Source: Rugamonas sp045984285 (GTDB lineage Bacteria > Pseudomonadota > Gammaproteobacteria > Burkholderiales > Burkholderiaceae_D). From it: a stretch of DNA of 64,000 nucleotides. The position numbers were made by a program, and so were the translations under genes. Below the pieces are notes generated by a model that did not search any database, was not told the origin of the DNA, and worked only from the letters and a program-made list of their open reading frames with translations. Location: the NCBI RefSeq assembly GCF_045984285.3, contig NZ_JBJQIK030000007.1, forward strand, positions 225,436-289,435, in the 5' to 3' direction. Positions 25,004 through 34,605 of the stretch are shown piece after piece (within the stretch, counting starts at the first letter, position 1; the number at the start of each line of letters is the position of its first letter).

Positions 25004-25831
25004 TTAGCTGGCTTTGCCGAGCTCGTCGCCGAGTTCCTTGCCGCGGGCGGCGGCCGCTTTGAGGGCGGTGATAATGGCGGCCTTTACGCCACTGGCTTCC
25101 ATGCTTGTGAGCGCCGCGTAGGTGGTGCCGCCTTTCGAGGTGACGCGCTCGCGCAGCACCGATACCGGCTCGTCCGATTGCGCTGCCAGCTGCGCCGCGC
25201 CGGTGAAGGTGGCAATCGCGAGCTGGGTGCCCTGCTCCGCCGTCAGCCCCATCTCCAGCGCCGCCTGCTGCATCGCTTCGATGAAGTAGAACACATAGGC
25301 CGGGCCGCTGCCCGATACCGCCGTCACCGGATCGATCTGCGCCTCATCCTCCAGCCATACTGTTTGCCCGACCGCCTTCATGATGCGGTCCGCCGCTTCG
25401 CGCTGCGGCGCGCTCACACCCGCCGAGGCCACCATGCCCGTCACGCCCTGCCCGATCAGCGCCGGCGTGTTCGGCATGGTGCGCACAATGGCGCCGTAGC
25501 CGCCCAGCCAGCGCGACAGGTCGGCCGCGCGGATACCGGCCGCAATCGACAGCAGCAGCGGCTCGCGTCCCGATGCCTGCAGCAGCGGCAGCAGCTGCGC
25601 CGCCACTTCCCGCATGCTCTGCGGCTTCACCGCCAGCACGATCACTTCCGCTTCGGCCACCGCCGCATCGGCCGCAGCGGCCGTGCTTACGCCATGCTGC
25701 GCGTGCAGCTTTTCCAGCGATGCCGGATTCGGGTCAACCACGTGGATGTTCGCGCCCGGCGCCACTTTGCCCGCCAGTCCCGCGATCAGCGCGGCTGCCA
25801 TATTGCCGCCGCCAACGAATGCGATCTTCAT
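25004..25831 (-). CDS. proC: Pyrroline-5-carboxylate reductase
   Basis: A 275-residue enzyme for the last step of proline synthesis. There is an N-terminal NAD(P) Rossmann motif (MKIAFVGGGNMAAALIAGLA), VLAVKPQSM, RTMPNTPALIGQGVTGM, and the C-terminal dimer domain with VTAVSGSGPAYVFYFIEAM and VTSKGGTTYAAL. Preceded by AAAGGAT and only two bases after the YggS stop, the usual pairing. Confidence 0.96.
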   Translation of the reverse strand: MKIAFVGGGNMAAALIAGLAGKVAPGANIHVVDPNPASLEKLHAQHGVSTAAAADAAVAEAEVIVLAVKPQSMREVAAQLLPLLQASGREPLLLSIAAGIRAADLSRWLGGYGAIVRTMPNTPALIGQGVTGMVASAGVSAPQREAADRIMKAVGQTVWLEDEAQIDPVTAVSGSGPAYVFYFIEAMQQAALEMGLTAEQGTQLAIATFTGAAQLAAQSDEPVSVLRERVTSKGGTTYAALTSMEASGVKAAIITALKAAAARGKELGDELGKAS

Positions 25832-25833
25832 GC

Positions 25834-26541
25834 TTATCCTTTGTTATAGCTGCGTGCGCCGAAGATGGCGCTGCCGACGCGCACAATGGTCGCGCCTTCC
25901 AGTATCGCCGCGCGCATATCGGCCGACATGCCCATCGACAGCGTGTCGAGTTCCAGTCCTTCCGCGCGCAGGCTGTCAAACAGTTCGCGCATGCGGCGGA
26001 AGGCCGCGCGCTGCCCGCTTTCCTCATCCGTGGGCTCGGGGATCGCCATCAGCCCGCGCAATTGCAATTTCGGCAGTGTTGCCACCTTCCGTGCGAGCGC
26101 CAGCACCTCGCCAGGCGCCACGCCGCTCTTGGAGGCTTCGCCGCTGATATTCACCTGCAGGCAGATGTTCAGCGGCGCCAGCCCATCCGGGCGCTGTTCG
26201 GACAGGCGCACGGCGATCTTTTCGCGCTCCACCGTATGCACCCAGTCGAAATGCTCGGCAATCGGCCGCGTCTTGTTGCTCTGGATCGGACCGATGAAAT
26301 GCCACTCCAGTTGCTGCGCAGGCAGCGCCTCGCGCACGGCGCGGATTTTGTCCACGCCTTCCTGCAGGTAGTTTTCGCCAAAGGCATGCTGCCCCGCTGC
26401 CACGGCTTCCAGCACGGCGTCGGCGCCGAAAGTCTTGGAGACGGCCAGCAAGCGCGTGCTGCCGGGACTGCGCTGCGCCTCGGCGGTGGCGGCAACAATG
26501 GCTTGAGTGACTGCTTGCAAGTTGTGGGCGATTGTGGACAT
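25834..26541 (-). CDS. YggS family pyridoxal phosphate homeostasis protein
   Basis: A 235-residue PLP-binding protein of the YggS/PLPBP family. The PLP lysine is in LLAVSKTFGAD; other marks are FGENYLQEGVDKI, WHFIGPIQSNKT and SMGMSADMRAAILEGATIVR. YggS regulates free PLP and amino-acid pools in the cytoplasm. The start at 26541 gives the family N-terminus (MSTIAHNLQAV); the upstream part of the open frame reads through the divergent pilT region. Operon with proC. Confidence 0.94.
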   Translation of the reverse strand: MSTIAHNLQAVTQAIVAATAEAQRSPGSTRLLAVSKTFGADAVLEAVAAGQHAFGENYLQEGVDKIRAVREALPAQQLEWHFIGPIQSNKTRPIAEHFDWVHTVEREKIAVRLSEQRPDGLAPLNICLQVNISGEASKSGVAPGEVLALARKVATLPKLQLRGLMAIPEPTDEESGQRAAFRRMRELFDSLRAEGLELDTLSMGMSADMRAAILEGATIVRVGSAIFGARSYNKG

Positions 26542-26596
26542 AATCGAATGAGCAGGCCGTAAAAACGGCCGAAAATTCAAGGCACAGGGATTATAA

Positions 26597-27640
26597 ATGG
26601 ACATCTCCGAACTACTCGCATTCTCCGTCAAGAACAAGGCTTCCGACCTGCACCTCTCCGCAGGCCTGCCGCCGATGATCCGCGTGCATGGAGATGTCCG
26701 CCGCATCAACCTGCCGCCGCTGGAGCACAAGGACGTGCACGGCATGATCTATGACATCATGAACGACGGCCAGCGCAAGGCTTACGAGGAAATGCTGGAG
26801 TGCGACTTCTCCTTCGCCATTCCCGGCCTGGCGCGCTTCCGCGTCAATGCCTACAACCAGGAACGCGGCGCATCCGCCGTGATGCGTACCATCCCGTCCA
26901 AGATCCTCACGCTGGAAGAACTGAACGCGCCGAAGATTTTCGCCGAATTCGCGCTGAAGCCGCGCGGCCTGGTGCTCGTGACCGGCCCTACCGGCTCGGG
27001 CAAATCGACCACGCTGGCCGCCATGATCAACCACCTGAACGAAAACGAGTACGGCCACATCCTCACCATCGAGGATCCGATCGAGTTCGTGCACGAATCG
27101 AAGAAGTGCCTGATCAACCAGCGCGAAGTCGGCCCGCACACGCTGTCCTTCAACAACGCGCTGCGCTCGGCGCTGCGTGAAGACCCGGACGCGATCCTGG
27201 TCGGCGAGCTGCGCGACCTGGAAACCATCCGCCTTGCGCTGTCCGCCGCCGAAACGGGCCACCTCGTGTTCGGCACCCTGCACACCTCCTCCGCTGCCAA
27301 AACCATCGACCGTATCGTGGACGTGTTCCCGGCCGAGGAAAAAGAGATGGTGCGCGCGATGCTGTCCGAGTCCCTGCAGGCCGTGATCTCGCAAACCCTG
27401 CTGAAAACCAAGGACGGCTCCGGCCGCGTGGCCGCGCACGAAATCATGGTGGGCACGCCCGCCATCCGCAACCTGATCCGCGAAGCGAAGATCGCGCAGA
27501 TGTATTCGGCGATCCAGACCGGCAGCGGCGTGGGCATGCAGACGCTGGACCAGAACCTGACCGATCTCCTGCGCCGCAACGTGATCTCGGCCGCCGCCGC
27601 ACGCAGCGCCGCGAAGATCCCTGAAAACTTCCCGGGCTAA
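26597..27640 (+). CDS. pilT: Type IV pilus twitching motility ATPase PilT
   Basis: A 347-residue retraction ATPase. MDISELLAFSVKNKASDLHL is the canonical N-terminus; Walker A is GPTGSGKSTT, Walker B is AILVGELRDLETIRLA, and the PilT-specific AIRNLIREAKIAQM is present. It powers pilus retraction for twitching motility and DNA uptake. A small inverted repeat GGCCGT-AAAA-ACGGCC (26555-26570) lies between it and the divergent YggS gene. pilU follows 10 bases later. Confidence 0.96.
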   Translation: MDISELLAFSVKNKASDLHLSAGLPPMIRVHGDVRRINLPPLEHKDVHGMIYDIMNDGQRKAYEEMLECDFSFAIPGLARFRVNAYNQERGASAVMRTIPSKILTLEELNAPKIFAEFALKPRGLVLVTGPTGSGKSTTLAAMINHLNENEYGHILTIEDPIEFVHESKKCLINQREVGPHTLSFNNALRSALREDPDAILVGELRDLETIRLALSAAETGHLVFGTLHTSSAAKTIDRIVDVFPAEEKEMVRAMLSESLQAVISQTLLKTKDGSGRVAAHEIMVGTPAIRNLIREAKIAQMYSAIQTGSGVGMQTLDQNLTDLLRRNVISAAAARSAAKIPENFPG

Positions 27641-27650
27641 GGAGCGCAGC

Positions 27651-28787
27651 ATGGAACGCGACCAGGCATCCAAATTCATGTTCGACCTGCTGCGCCTGAT
27701 GACCAGCAAAAGAGGTTCGGACCTTTTCATCACCGCCGGCTTCCCGCCCGCGATGAAAATCGACGGCAAAATGACGCCGGTCTCGCAGCAGGCCCTCACG
27801 CCTGCGCACACGGCCGATCTGGCGCGTTCGATCATGAACGACAAGCAGACCGCCAGCTTCGAGGCCACGAAGGAAGCCAACTTCGCCATCAGCCCCGGCG
27901 ACCTGGGACGCTTCCGCGTGTCGGCGTTCGTGCAGATGGGCTCCGTGGGCATGGTGCTGCGCGTGATTAACAGCTCGATCCCGAAACTGGAAGACCTGGG
28001 CCTGCCGGAAGTGCTGAAGGACGTGATCATGTCCAAGCGCGGCCTGGTCATCATGGTGGGTGCCACCGGCTCCGGCAAATCGACCACGCTGGCCGCCATG
28101 GTCGGCTACCGCAATGCCAACAGCTACGGCCATATCATCACCATCGAGGACCCGGTGGAATTCGTTCACCCGCACGGCAATTGCGTGGTCACGCAGCGCG
28201 AAGTGGGCGTGGATACGGACGACTGGGAAATCGCGCTGAAGAACACGCTGCGCCAGGCGCCGGACGTGATCCAGATCGGCGAGATCCGCGACCGCCAGAC
28301 CATGGACCACGCCATCGCCTTCGCCGAAACGGGCCACCTGTGCCTGGCCACGCTGCACGCCAACAGCGCCAACCAGGCGCTGGACCGCATCATCAACTTC
28401 TTCCCGGAAGAGCGCCGCCAGCAGCTGCTGATGGACCTGTCGCTGAACCTGAAAGGCATGATCTCGCAGCGCCTGATTCCGCTCAAGGAAGCCAAGGGCC
28501 GCGCCGTCGCCATCGAAATCCTGCTGAATTCCCCGCTCATCGCAGACCTGATCTTCAAGGGCGAAGTGCACGAGATCAAGGAGCTGATGAAGAAGTCGCG
28601 CGAGCTGGGCATGCAGACTTTCGACCAGTCGCTGTTCGACCTCTACGAAGCGGGCAAGATCAGCTACGAAGACGCGCTGCGCAATGCGGACTCCGTCAAC
28701 GACCTGCGGCTGGCCATCAAGCTGGAAAGCAAGGACGCGCGCAACCGCGACCTCGCCGCCGGCACCGAACATCTGGGACTGGTGTAA
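27651..28787 (+). CDS. pilU: Type IV pilus ATPase PilU
   Basis: A 378-residue PilT-dependent accessory ATPase. Walker A is GATGSGKSTT, Walker B is VIQIGEIRDRQTMDHA, and the C-terminus carries SRELGMQTFDQSLFDLYEAG. It lacks AIRNLIRE, as PilU does. Directly follows pilT. Its stop overlaps the start of the glutathione peroxidase gene (TAATG), an unusual coupling. Confidence 0.94.
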   Translation: MERDQASKFMFDLLRLMTSKRGSDLFITAGFPPAMKIDGKMTPVSQQALTPAHTADLARSIMNDKQTASFEATKEANFAISPGDLGRFRVSAFVQMGSVGMVLRVINSSIPKLEDLGLPEVLKDVIMSKRGLVIMVGATGSGKSTTLAAMVGYRNANSYGHIITIEDPVEFVHPHGNCVVTQREVGVDTDDWEIALKNTLRQAPDVIQIGEIRDRQTMDHAIAFAETGHLCLATLHANSANQALDRIINFFPEERRQQLLMDLSLNLKGMISQRLIPLKEAKGRAVAIEILLNSPLIADLIFKGEVHEIKELMKKSRELGMQTFDQSLFDLYEAGKISYEDALRNADSVNDLRLAIKLESKDARNRDLAAGTEHLGLV

Positions 28788-29272
28788 TGGATACCGTTTT
28801 CGACTTTACCGCCAACAGCCTGTCCGGCCATCCGTTGCCGCTGGCGCAGTACCAGGGCAAGGTGCTGCTGATCGTGAACACGGCCAGCGCATGCGGCTTC
28901 ACGCCGCAATACGAAGGCCTGGAAAAGCTGCAGCAGCGTTATCACGCCCAGGGCTTCGAAGTGCTGGGCTTCCCCTGCAACCAGTTCGGCGCCCAGGAAC
29001 CGGGCGACGCAGCGCAGATCGCCAGCTTCTGCGAATCGAAGTTCGGCGTCAGCTTCCCCATGTTCGCCAAGATCGACGTCAACGGCGAGCACGCGCATCC
29101 GCTCTACCAGCATCTCAAGAAAACGGCGCCGGGCCTGCTCGGCACCGAAGGCATCAAGTGGAACTTCACCAAGTTCCTGATCCGGAAAGACGGCACGGTG
29201 TACGGCCGCTATGCACCGACTACCAAACCGGAAGACATCGCCAAGGACATCGACAAGCTGCTGGCCGAATAA
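28787..29272 (+). CDS. Glutathione peroxidase (Cys type)
   Basis: A 161-residue thioredoxin-fold peroxidase of the BtuE/GPx family. Catalytic Cys is in VNTASACGFTPQYEGL, Gln in FPCNQFGAQEPG and the Trp-Asn pair in IKWNFTKFLI. Cys replaces selenocysteine, as in most bacteria, so thioredoxin or glutathione could be the reductant. It is translationally coupled to pilU through TAATG and has no signal peptide. Confidence 0.93.
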   Translation: MDTVFDFTANSLSGHPLPLAQYQGKVLLIVNTASACGFTPQYEGLEKLQQRYHAQGFEVLGFPCNQFGAQEPGDAAQIASFCESKFGVSFPMFAKIDVNGEHAHPLYQHLKKTAPGLLGTEGIKWNFTKFLIRKDGTVYGRYAPTTKPEDIAKDIDKLLAE

Positions 29273-29392
29273 TATTCGTTTTTCTGACGCACTTTCCTTG
29301 CTAAAAGCGACAGTTACCGCTACCACCGAATAATGACATAGTTCTCATTAAGTTGCCCACGAGCATTATATTTCGGTAATAATGGCGGGATC

Positions 29393-31891
29393 ATGCCGCT
29401 GCCAATCAAGATGAAATCCGCCTGGATGAAGATGGGTCTCACCGCCCGGCTCTTCATCCCCCTGGCCTTTTTGATCGTGGCCATCGTCGGCGTGCGCTAC
29501 TGGCTTCTGAGCGACGCGGCCTCGTCGCAGGAACGCTCGCGCTACACCATGGAGTCCCAGCACCTTGCGCAGCTGCTCACACGGGCGCTGCCACCGCTGG
29601 CGCTGGAGAAGAACGATGCCGCCATCGCCTCGCTGATCCAGCATGCGGTGGACGTGAACCCGAACGTGGCGGAGATTCGCTGGCACAGCGGCGATACGCC
29701 GGTGCGCAGCACGCGCAAAGACAGCGATGCAGAGTATCCCGCATGGTTTGCACGCCTGGGCCGCATTGAAGCGCTGACCTACAGTATCCCGATGGTGCTG
29801 GCGAACGGCGAAGCGGCATCGCTGCAGCTCTGGTTCAGCAATACGGTGCCCCTCAACCGCGTGTGGGCCACGCTGCGCCAGCAGGCCCTGATCTCGGCGC
29901 TCAATGTTTTCCTGATTTACTTCTTCCTCGGCCTGCTGATCGTGGCGGCGCGCCGCGCGCTGGAGCGCATCTCCGCGGCTACGCGCGCCTTCCGCGGCGG
30001 CGACTACCACGTGCGCCTGCCGCTGCGCGGCGGGCCGGAAATGCGCGCGCTGTCGGCCACCTTCAACGCCATGGCGGAACGCATCCAGAACCTGGTAGGC
30101 ACGCTGCAGGCGGAAAAGGACCGCATCCAGGTCACGCTGGCCTCCATTGGCGACGCCGTGCTGACTACCGGGCCGGCAGGCAAAATCGAATCGATGAATG
30201 CCGCGGCGGAACAGCTCACCGGCTATACGGAAGCCGAAGCGCTCGGGCAGGAACTGCACGACGTGCTCACGCTGGCCAACAACTTCGGCCAGCACACGCT
30301 GCTCAAGTCCATGGCCGCCATTTATGCGGGCGGCGGCGTGGTGAAGGCAAAGAACCAGAGCCTGCGCCACCGTTCCGGCGAACGCTTCAACGTGGAATAC
30401 ACGGCGGCGCCGATCCGGGTCCAGAACGATATCGTGCATGGCGCCGTGGTGGTGTTCCGCGACGTGAGCGAAACGCGCCACCTGATGCAGCAAATGAGCT
30501 GGCAGAGCCATCATGACGTGCTTACCGGCCTGCCCAACCGCGCCGCATTGCAGGCGCGGTTCGACCACGAGATAGGCCGCGCAAGGGAAGAAGACCTGCT
30601 GCTGGCCGTATGCCTCTTCGACCTCGACAACTTCCGCGACGTGAACGAGAACGGCGGCCAGCTGATGGGCGACGAGGTGCTGAAACAGGTGGCCAGCCGC
30701 CTGCACGATTTCGCAGGAACCCGCCACTACGTGGCACGCCTTGGCGGCGACGAATTCGTGATGCTGCTGCGCGAACAGGCCAACCGCGCCGAGATCGAAC
30801 ATACGCTGGAAAAGCTGATGGTGTCGCTGAAGCGCAGCTACCAATGCGAAACGCAGACGGTCACACTGTCGGCTAGCGCAGGCGTGGCGGTCTACACGGG
30901 CAATACGGCCAGCGCCGACAACCTGCTGCGGCATGCGGACCAGGCGCTGTACCAGGCCAAATTGCAGGGCCGCAGCCGCATCCACTTCTTCGATGCGGAC
31001 CTCGACGAGGAAGTGCGCACGCACCACAACCGCCGTACCGAAATCCGCGAAGCGCTGGCGGCCGGCCAGCTCTGCCTCTACTTCCAGCCCAAGGTGAACC
31101 TGCGCCAGGGCCGCATCGTGGGCATGGAAGCGCTGCTGCGCTGGGACCATCCGCAGCGCGGCCTGGTGCCGCCGCTGGAGTTCCTGCCCATCGTCGAACA
31201 TACCGACCTGATCGCCGACATCGGCGAATGGGTGATCCGCAGCGCCCTGCGCCAGGTGGACCTGTGGCGGGCAGCGGGCCATGAATGGGTAGTCAGTGTG
31301 AATATCGCCGCGCGCCATTTCCAGCGCGCGGATTTCGTGCAGCGCCTGAAAACCATTCTCGATGAATACCGCGAAGTGCCGCCGCAGCTGCTGGAGCTGG
31401 AGATCCTGGAATCGTCCGCACTGCACGATATCAACCATGTGCGCAACATCATGCAGGAATGCCAGACCCTGGGCATCCGTTTCGCGCTGGACGATTTCGG
31501 TACCGGCTATTCCTCGATGTCCTACCTCAAGCGCCTGCCTGCCGACGTGCTGAAGATCGACCAGAGCTTCGTGCGCAATATGCTGGATGATAGTGACGAC
31601 CTGCATCTGGTGAGCGCCGTCATCGGCCTGGCGCGCGCCTTCAACCGCAGCGTGATCGCGGAGGGCGTGGAGACGGTGGAACATGGCGCGCTGCTGATCC
31701 GCATGGGCTGCGACCTGGCCCAGGGCTATGGCATTGCGCGGCCGATGCCTGCGGACTCGGTGCTGGACTGGGCTGCCGGCTTCACGGCGGTCCCGGCCTG
31801 GCAGAACGCCAGCCTGCTCGGTCCCATCACCAGCCTGCACAACATCACGCGGGCCGATGATTCGCAGATGATGCTGTTTACGCCGGTCTAG
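29393..31891 (+). CDS. Membrane GGDEF-EAL protein with HAMP and PAS domains
   Basis: An 832-residue cyclic-di-GMP enzyme. Order: membrane helix (about residues 20-38), periplasmic sensor (about 40-160), second helix (about 163-183), HAMP (about 185-235), PAS (about 240-360), GGDEF (about 375-535) with an intact LGGDEFVMLL, and EAL (about 555-800) with MEALLRW, DDFGTGYSSMSYL and ADVLKIDQSFV. Both active sites look intact, so it could make or degrade the messenger, or switch. Start codons at 29393 and 29411 are both possible. Its closeness to pilTU fits pilus or biofilm control, but that is inference. Confidence 0.93.
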   Translation: MPLPIKMKSAWMKMGLTARLFIPLAFLIVAIVGVRYWLLSDAASSQERSRYTMESQHLAQLLTRALPPLALEKNDAAIASLIQHAVDVNPNVAEIRWHSGDTPVRSTRKDSDAEYPAWFARLGRIEALTYSIPMVLANGEAASLQLWFSNTVPLNRVWATLRQQALISALNVFLIYFFLGLLIVAARRALERISAATRAFRGGDYHVRLPLRGGPEMRALSATFNAMAERIQNLVGTLQAEKDRIQVTLASIGDAVLTTGPAGKIESMNAAAEQLTGYTEAEALGQELHDVLTLANNFGQHTLLKSMAAIYAGGGVVKAKNQSLRHRSGERFNVEYTAAPIRVQNDIVHGAVVVFRDVSETRHLMQQMSWQSHHDVLTGLPNRAALQARFDHEIGRAREEDLLLAVCLFDLDNFRDVNENGGQLMGDEVLKQVASRLHDFAGTRHYVARLGGDEFVMLLREQANRAEIEHTLEKLMVSLKRSYQCETQTVTLSASAGVAVYTGNTASADNLLRHADQALYQAKLQGRSRIHFFDADLDEEVRTHHNRRTEIREALAAGQLCLYFQPKVNLRQGRIVGMEALLRWDHPQRGLVPPLEFLPIVEHTDLIADIGEWVIRSALRQVDLWRAAGHEWVVSVNIAARHFQRADFVQRLKTILDEYREVPPQLLELEILESSALHDINHVRNIMQECQTLGIRFALDDFGTGYSSMSYLKRLPADVLKIDQSFVRNMLDDSDDLHLVSAVIGLARAFNRSVIAEGVETVEHGALLIRMGCDLAQGYGIARPMPADSVLDWAAGFTAVPAWQNASLLGPITSLHNITRADDSQMMLFTPV

Positions 31892-31909
31892 CGGCCCAGG
31901 CTTGAGCGC

Positions 31910-32305
31910 TCAGAAAAAGTGCTCGGCGTCAGCCGGTGGAACCACCCATTTGTGCATCCGCTCTTCGTAGACGGACACCGTCGGCGGCGGGAAACCCGGA
32001 TCTGCGAAGGCGCCAACAGGAATACCGACGAATCCGTCCAGCGCCTTGAGCGTGTAGTAGACGGTGGAGCCGCACATAGGGCAAAAGTGGAAATCGGCCC
32101 CCGGCCCTTCATCGCCGGCCCGGCTGTACATGGTGGATGCGCCCGAAACCACCACGTTCTCGCGGGGATATCGCGCCTGTTCTCCGAAAACGCTTCCGGT
32201 ACGGCGCTGGCAAGCAAGGCAATGGCAGATCGAGATCCGGACCGGGTCTCCACTCACTTGAGCGGTGAGCTGGCCGCAACTGCAGGATGCGAGTCTGGTT
32301 GGCAT
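31910..32305 (-). CDS. GFA family protein
   Basis: A 131-residue member of the glutathione-dependent formaldehyde-activating fold. The zinc cysteines are in ASCSCGQL, ICHCLACQRRTGSVFGEQAR and FCPMCGSTVYYTLKALD. Many GFA proteins are uncharacterised and are not true formaldehyde enzymes. GGGA lies six bases before ATG at 32305; an ATG two codons earlier (32311) is possible. It lies downstream of glcF on the same strand. Confidence 0.88.
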   Translation of the reverse strand: MPTRLASCSCGQLTAQVSGDPVRISICHCLACQRRTGSVFGEQARYPRENVVVSGASTMYSRAGDEGPGADFHFCPMCGSTVYYTLKALDGFVGIPVGAFADPGFPPPTVSVYEERMHKWVVPPADAEHFF

Positions 32306-32328
32306 ATACATTCCCAATGTAATCAGCG

Positions 32329-33558
32329 CTATTGCGCGAGCAAACGGTCCAGCAGTTCCACCCAATGCTCGACCGGCGTTTCCGTGCCGGACTGGAGATG
32401 GCTCACGCAGCCGATATTGGCCGAGACGATGCGCTGCGCACCGGTCTCCTGCAGGTTCGCCAGCTTGCGGTCGCGCAGCTCCTTCGATATCTCCGGATAA
32501 AGCATCGAATAGGTGCCTGCCGAACCGCAGCACAGGTGGGAATCGGCGCACAGCCTTACATCCACGCCTGCGGCGCGCAGCAGGCCTTCCACCTTGCCGC
32601 GGATCTGCTGGCCGTGCTGCAGCGAACATGGTGGGTGGTAAGCCACGCGTTCGCCGCCAGTCCGCATACCGATGCGCCGCACCAGCTCCGCTTCGAATGC
32701 AGGCAGCACCTCGCTGAGGTCGCGCGTCAGCGCCGAGATGCGCGCCGCCTTCTCCGCATACCGCGGGTCGCGTTCGAGCAGGTGGCCGTAGTCCTTTACA
32801 GTGACGCCACAGCCGGAGGCGGTCATCACGATCGCCTCGATGCCTGCTTCCACATACGGCCACCATGCGTCGATATTGCGGCGCATATCATCCATGCCGC
32901 CGTCCTGGTCATTCATATGGAAGCGCAGCGCGCCGCAGCAGCCCGCCTTCGGCGCAGCGACCAGCTGCACACCCACGGCATCCAGCACGCGTGCCGTGGC
33001 GGCATTGATATTCGGCGCCATGCCCGGCTGCACGCAGCCTTCCAGCACCAGCATCTTGCGCGCATGCTGGCGCGACGGCCACGGCTGCGCAAGGCGCAGC
33101 GGCGGAAGCTTGTCCTGCAGGGGCTTCGACAGGAATGGACGGAACACCTGCCCCAGCCGCAGCGCCGGCGTGAACAGCGATCTGCGCGACAGCCCTTCCT
33201 TCAGCACATAGCGCTGGATGCGCTGGCCCAGCGGGCGCCGCACACGCTGCTCCACCACTTTGCGGCCGATATCGGCAAGGCGGCCATACTGCACGCCGGA
33301 CGGACAGGTGGATTCGCAATTGCGGCAGGTCAGGCAGCGGTCCAGGTGGGTCTGTGTGCTGTGCGTGACCTCGGCGCCTTCCAGCACCTGCTTGATCAGG
33401 TAGATGCGCCCGCGCGGACCATCCAGTTCGTCGCCCAGCAGCTGGTAAGTCGGGCAGGTGGCGGTGCAGAAGCCGCAATGCACGCAGGCGCGCAGGATCG
33501 CTTCGGCCTCGTCGCCGTCGGGCGTGTTCTTGATGAAGTCTGCCAGGTTGGTTTGCAT
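32329..33558 (-). CDS. glcF: Glycolate oxidase iron-sulfur subunit
   Basis: A 409-residue subunit with two ferredoxin-type clusters (CVHCGFCTATCP at residues about 25-36 and CLTCRNCESTCP near 77-88) and two CCG domains (GCCGALRFH, CCGSAGTYSM). It passes electrons from glycolate oxidation to the membrane quinone pool. Third gene of glcDEF; it starts 4 bases after the glcE stop. Confidence 0.95.
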   Translation of the reverse strand: MQTNLADFIKNTPDGDEAEAILRACVHCGFCTATCPTYQLLGDELDGPRGRIYLIKQVLEGAEVTHSTQTHLDRCLTCRNCESTCPSGVQYGRLADIGRKVVEQRVRRPLGQRIQRYVLKEGLSRRSLFTPALRLGQVFRPFLSKPLQDKLPPLRLAQPWPSRQHARKMLVLEGCVQPGMAPNINAATARVLDAVGVQLVAAPKAGCCGALRFHMNDQDGGMDDMRRNIDAWWPYVEAGIEAIVMTASGCGVTVKDYGHLLERDPRYAEKAARISALTRDLSEVLPAFEAELVRRIGMRTGGERVAYHPPCSLQHGQQIRGKVEGLLRAAGVDVRLCADSHLCCGSAGTYSMLYPEISKELRDRKLANLQETGAQRIVSANIGCVSHLQSGTETPVEHWVELLDRLLAQ

Positions 33559-33562
33559 AGCG

Positions 33563-34603
33563 TCAGTACATGCGGCCGGGGTTGAAGATGCCGGCCGGAT
33601 CGAAGTTTGCCTTCAGCCGTTCATGGATGCGGGCCACGGCGGGCGCCAGGGGATGGAATGCGCCCGCGCTCTTGTCCTGCGCGCGGAACAGCGTGGCGTG
33701 GCCGCCCGCTGCCGCCACGCTGCGGCGGATATCGGCTGCGGCAGATGGCGCCGCGTGCAGCCAGCGCTGGGCGCCGCCCCACTCGATCAGCTGTTCGCCG
33801 CCCAGGATCAGGGCGCTCGCCGCAGGCGGCAGCGAGAGCCGCCACAGATCGGGCGCTGCGAAGAAGCCATGCGTCTGGTCGCGCAGGCTGTCCCAGAAGG
33901 CCGCAGCCTCACTGACGCGTTCTCCGCCGAGCTGCGCCAGCGCGAACTTCACCGCCGCATCGGCGCCGGACAGGCGCACCGTCAGCACACCGCGCTGCCA
34001 GCAGGTCGCCGACACGGGCAAAGGCTTGCCTCCCCATTCGTTCACTGCGCGCAGCGCCGCGATTTCATCCAGTTCGAAGCGGATGGTTTCTTCGCGCACC
34101 GGCTGCGGCAGCACCTTGAGCGATACCTCGGTGATCAGGCCCAGCGTGCCGAGCGACCCGGCCAGCAGGCGGGATACATCGTAACCCGCCACATTCTTCA
34201 TGACCTGGCCGCCGAAGTTCAGCACCTCGCCCTTCGCATCCATCAGCTTCGCACCCAGCACGAAGTCGCGCAGCGCGCCAACGGCGGCGCGGCGCGGGCC
34301 GGACAGGCCCGCCGCGACCACGCCGCCAATGGTGGAGGCGGCGCCGTAGCGCGGCGGCTCGAAAGCCAGCATCTGGCCGCGCCCTGCCAGCAGCGCTTCA
34401 ACCTCCGCCAGCGGGGTGCCGCAGCGCACGGTGATCACGAGCTCTGTCGGTTCGTAATCCACCACGCCTGTGTAGGCGCGCGTGTCCAGCACTTCACCCT
34501 GCAGCGCCTGGCCGTACCAGTCCTTGCTGCCGCCGCCGCGCAGGCGCAGCGGCGCCTTCGCGCCGACAATCTGTTCCCGGAATTGTTCGATGATGGCTTG
34601 CAT
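33563..34603 (-). CDS. glcE: Glycolate oxidase FAD-binding subunit
   Basis: A 346-residue FAD_binding_4 protein: LRLRGGGSKDWYG near the N-terminus, ATIGGVVAAGLSGPRRAAVGA for FAD binding, and a C-terminal KANFDPAGIFNPGRMY typical of this family. Shorter than GlcD and without its GEHGVG motif, as expected for GlcE. It begins 2 bases after the glcD stop. Confidence 0.95.
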   Translation of the reverse strand: MQAIIEQFREQIVGAKAPLRLRGGGSKDWYGQALQGEVLDTRAYTGVVDYEPTELVITVRCGTPLAEVEALLAGRGQMLAFEPPRYGAASTIGGVVAAGLSGPRRAAVGALRDFVLGAKLMDAKGEVLNFGGQVMKNVAGYDVSRLLAGSLGTLGLITEVSLKVLPQPVREETIRFELDEIAALRAVNEWGGKPLPVSATCWQRGVLTVRLSGADAAVKFALAQLGGERVSEAAAFWDSLRDQTHGFFAAPDLWRLSLPPAASALILGGEQLIEWGGAQRWLHAAPSAAADIRRSVAAAGGHATLFRAQDKSAGAFHPLAPAVARIHERLKANFDPAGIFNPGRMY

Positions 34604-34605
34604 GG

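Noticed and set aside
29366..31840. Long minus-strand frame of 824 codons opposite the GGDEF-EAL gene
   Set aside because: High-GC codon bias opens long antisense frames; the translation is low in family features and rich in His/Gln/Arg, whereas the plus strand has intact GGDEF and EAL motifs.
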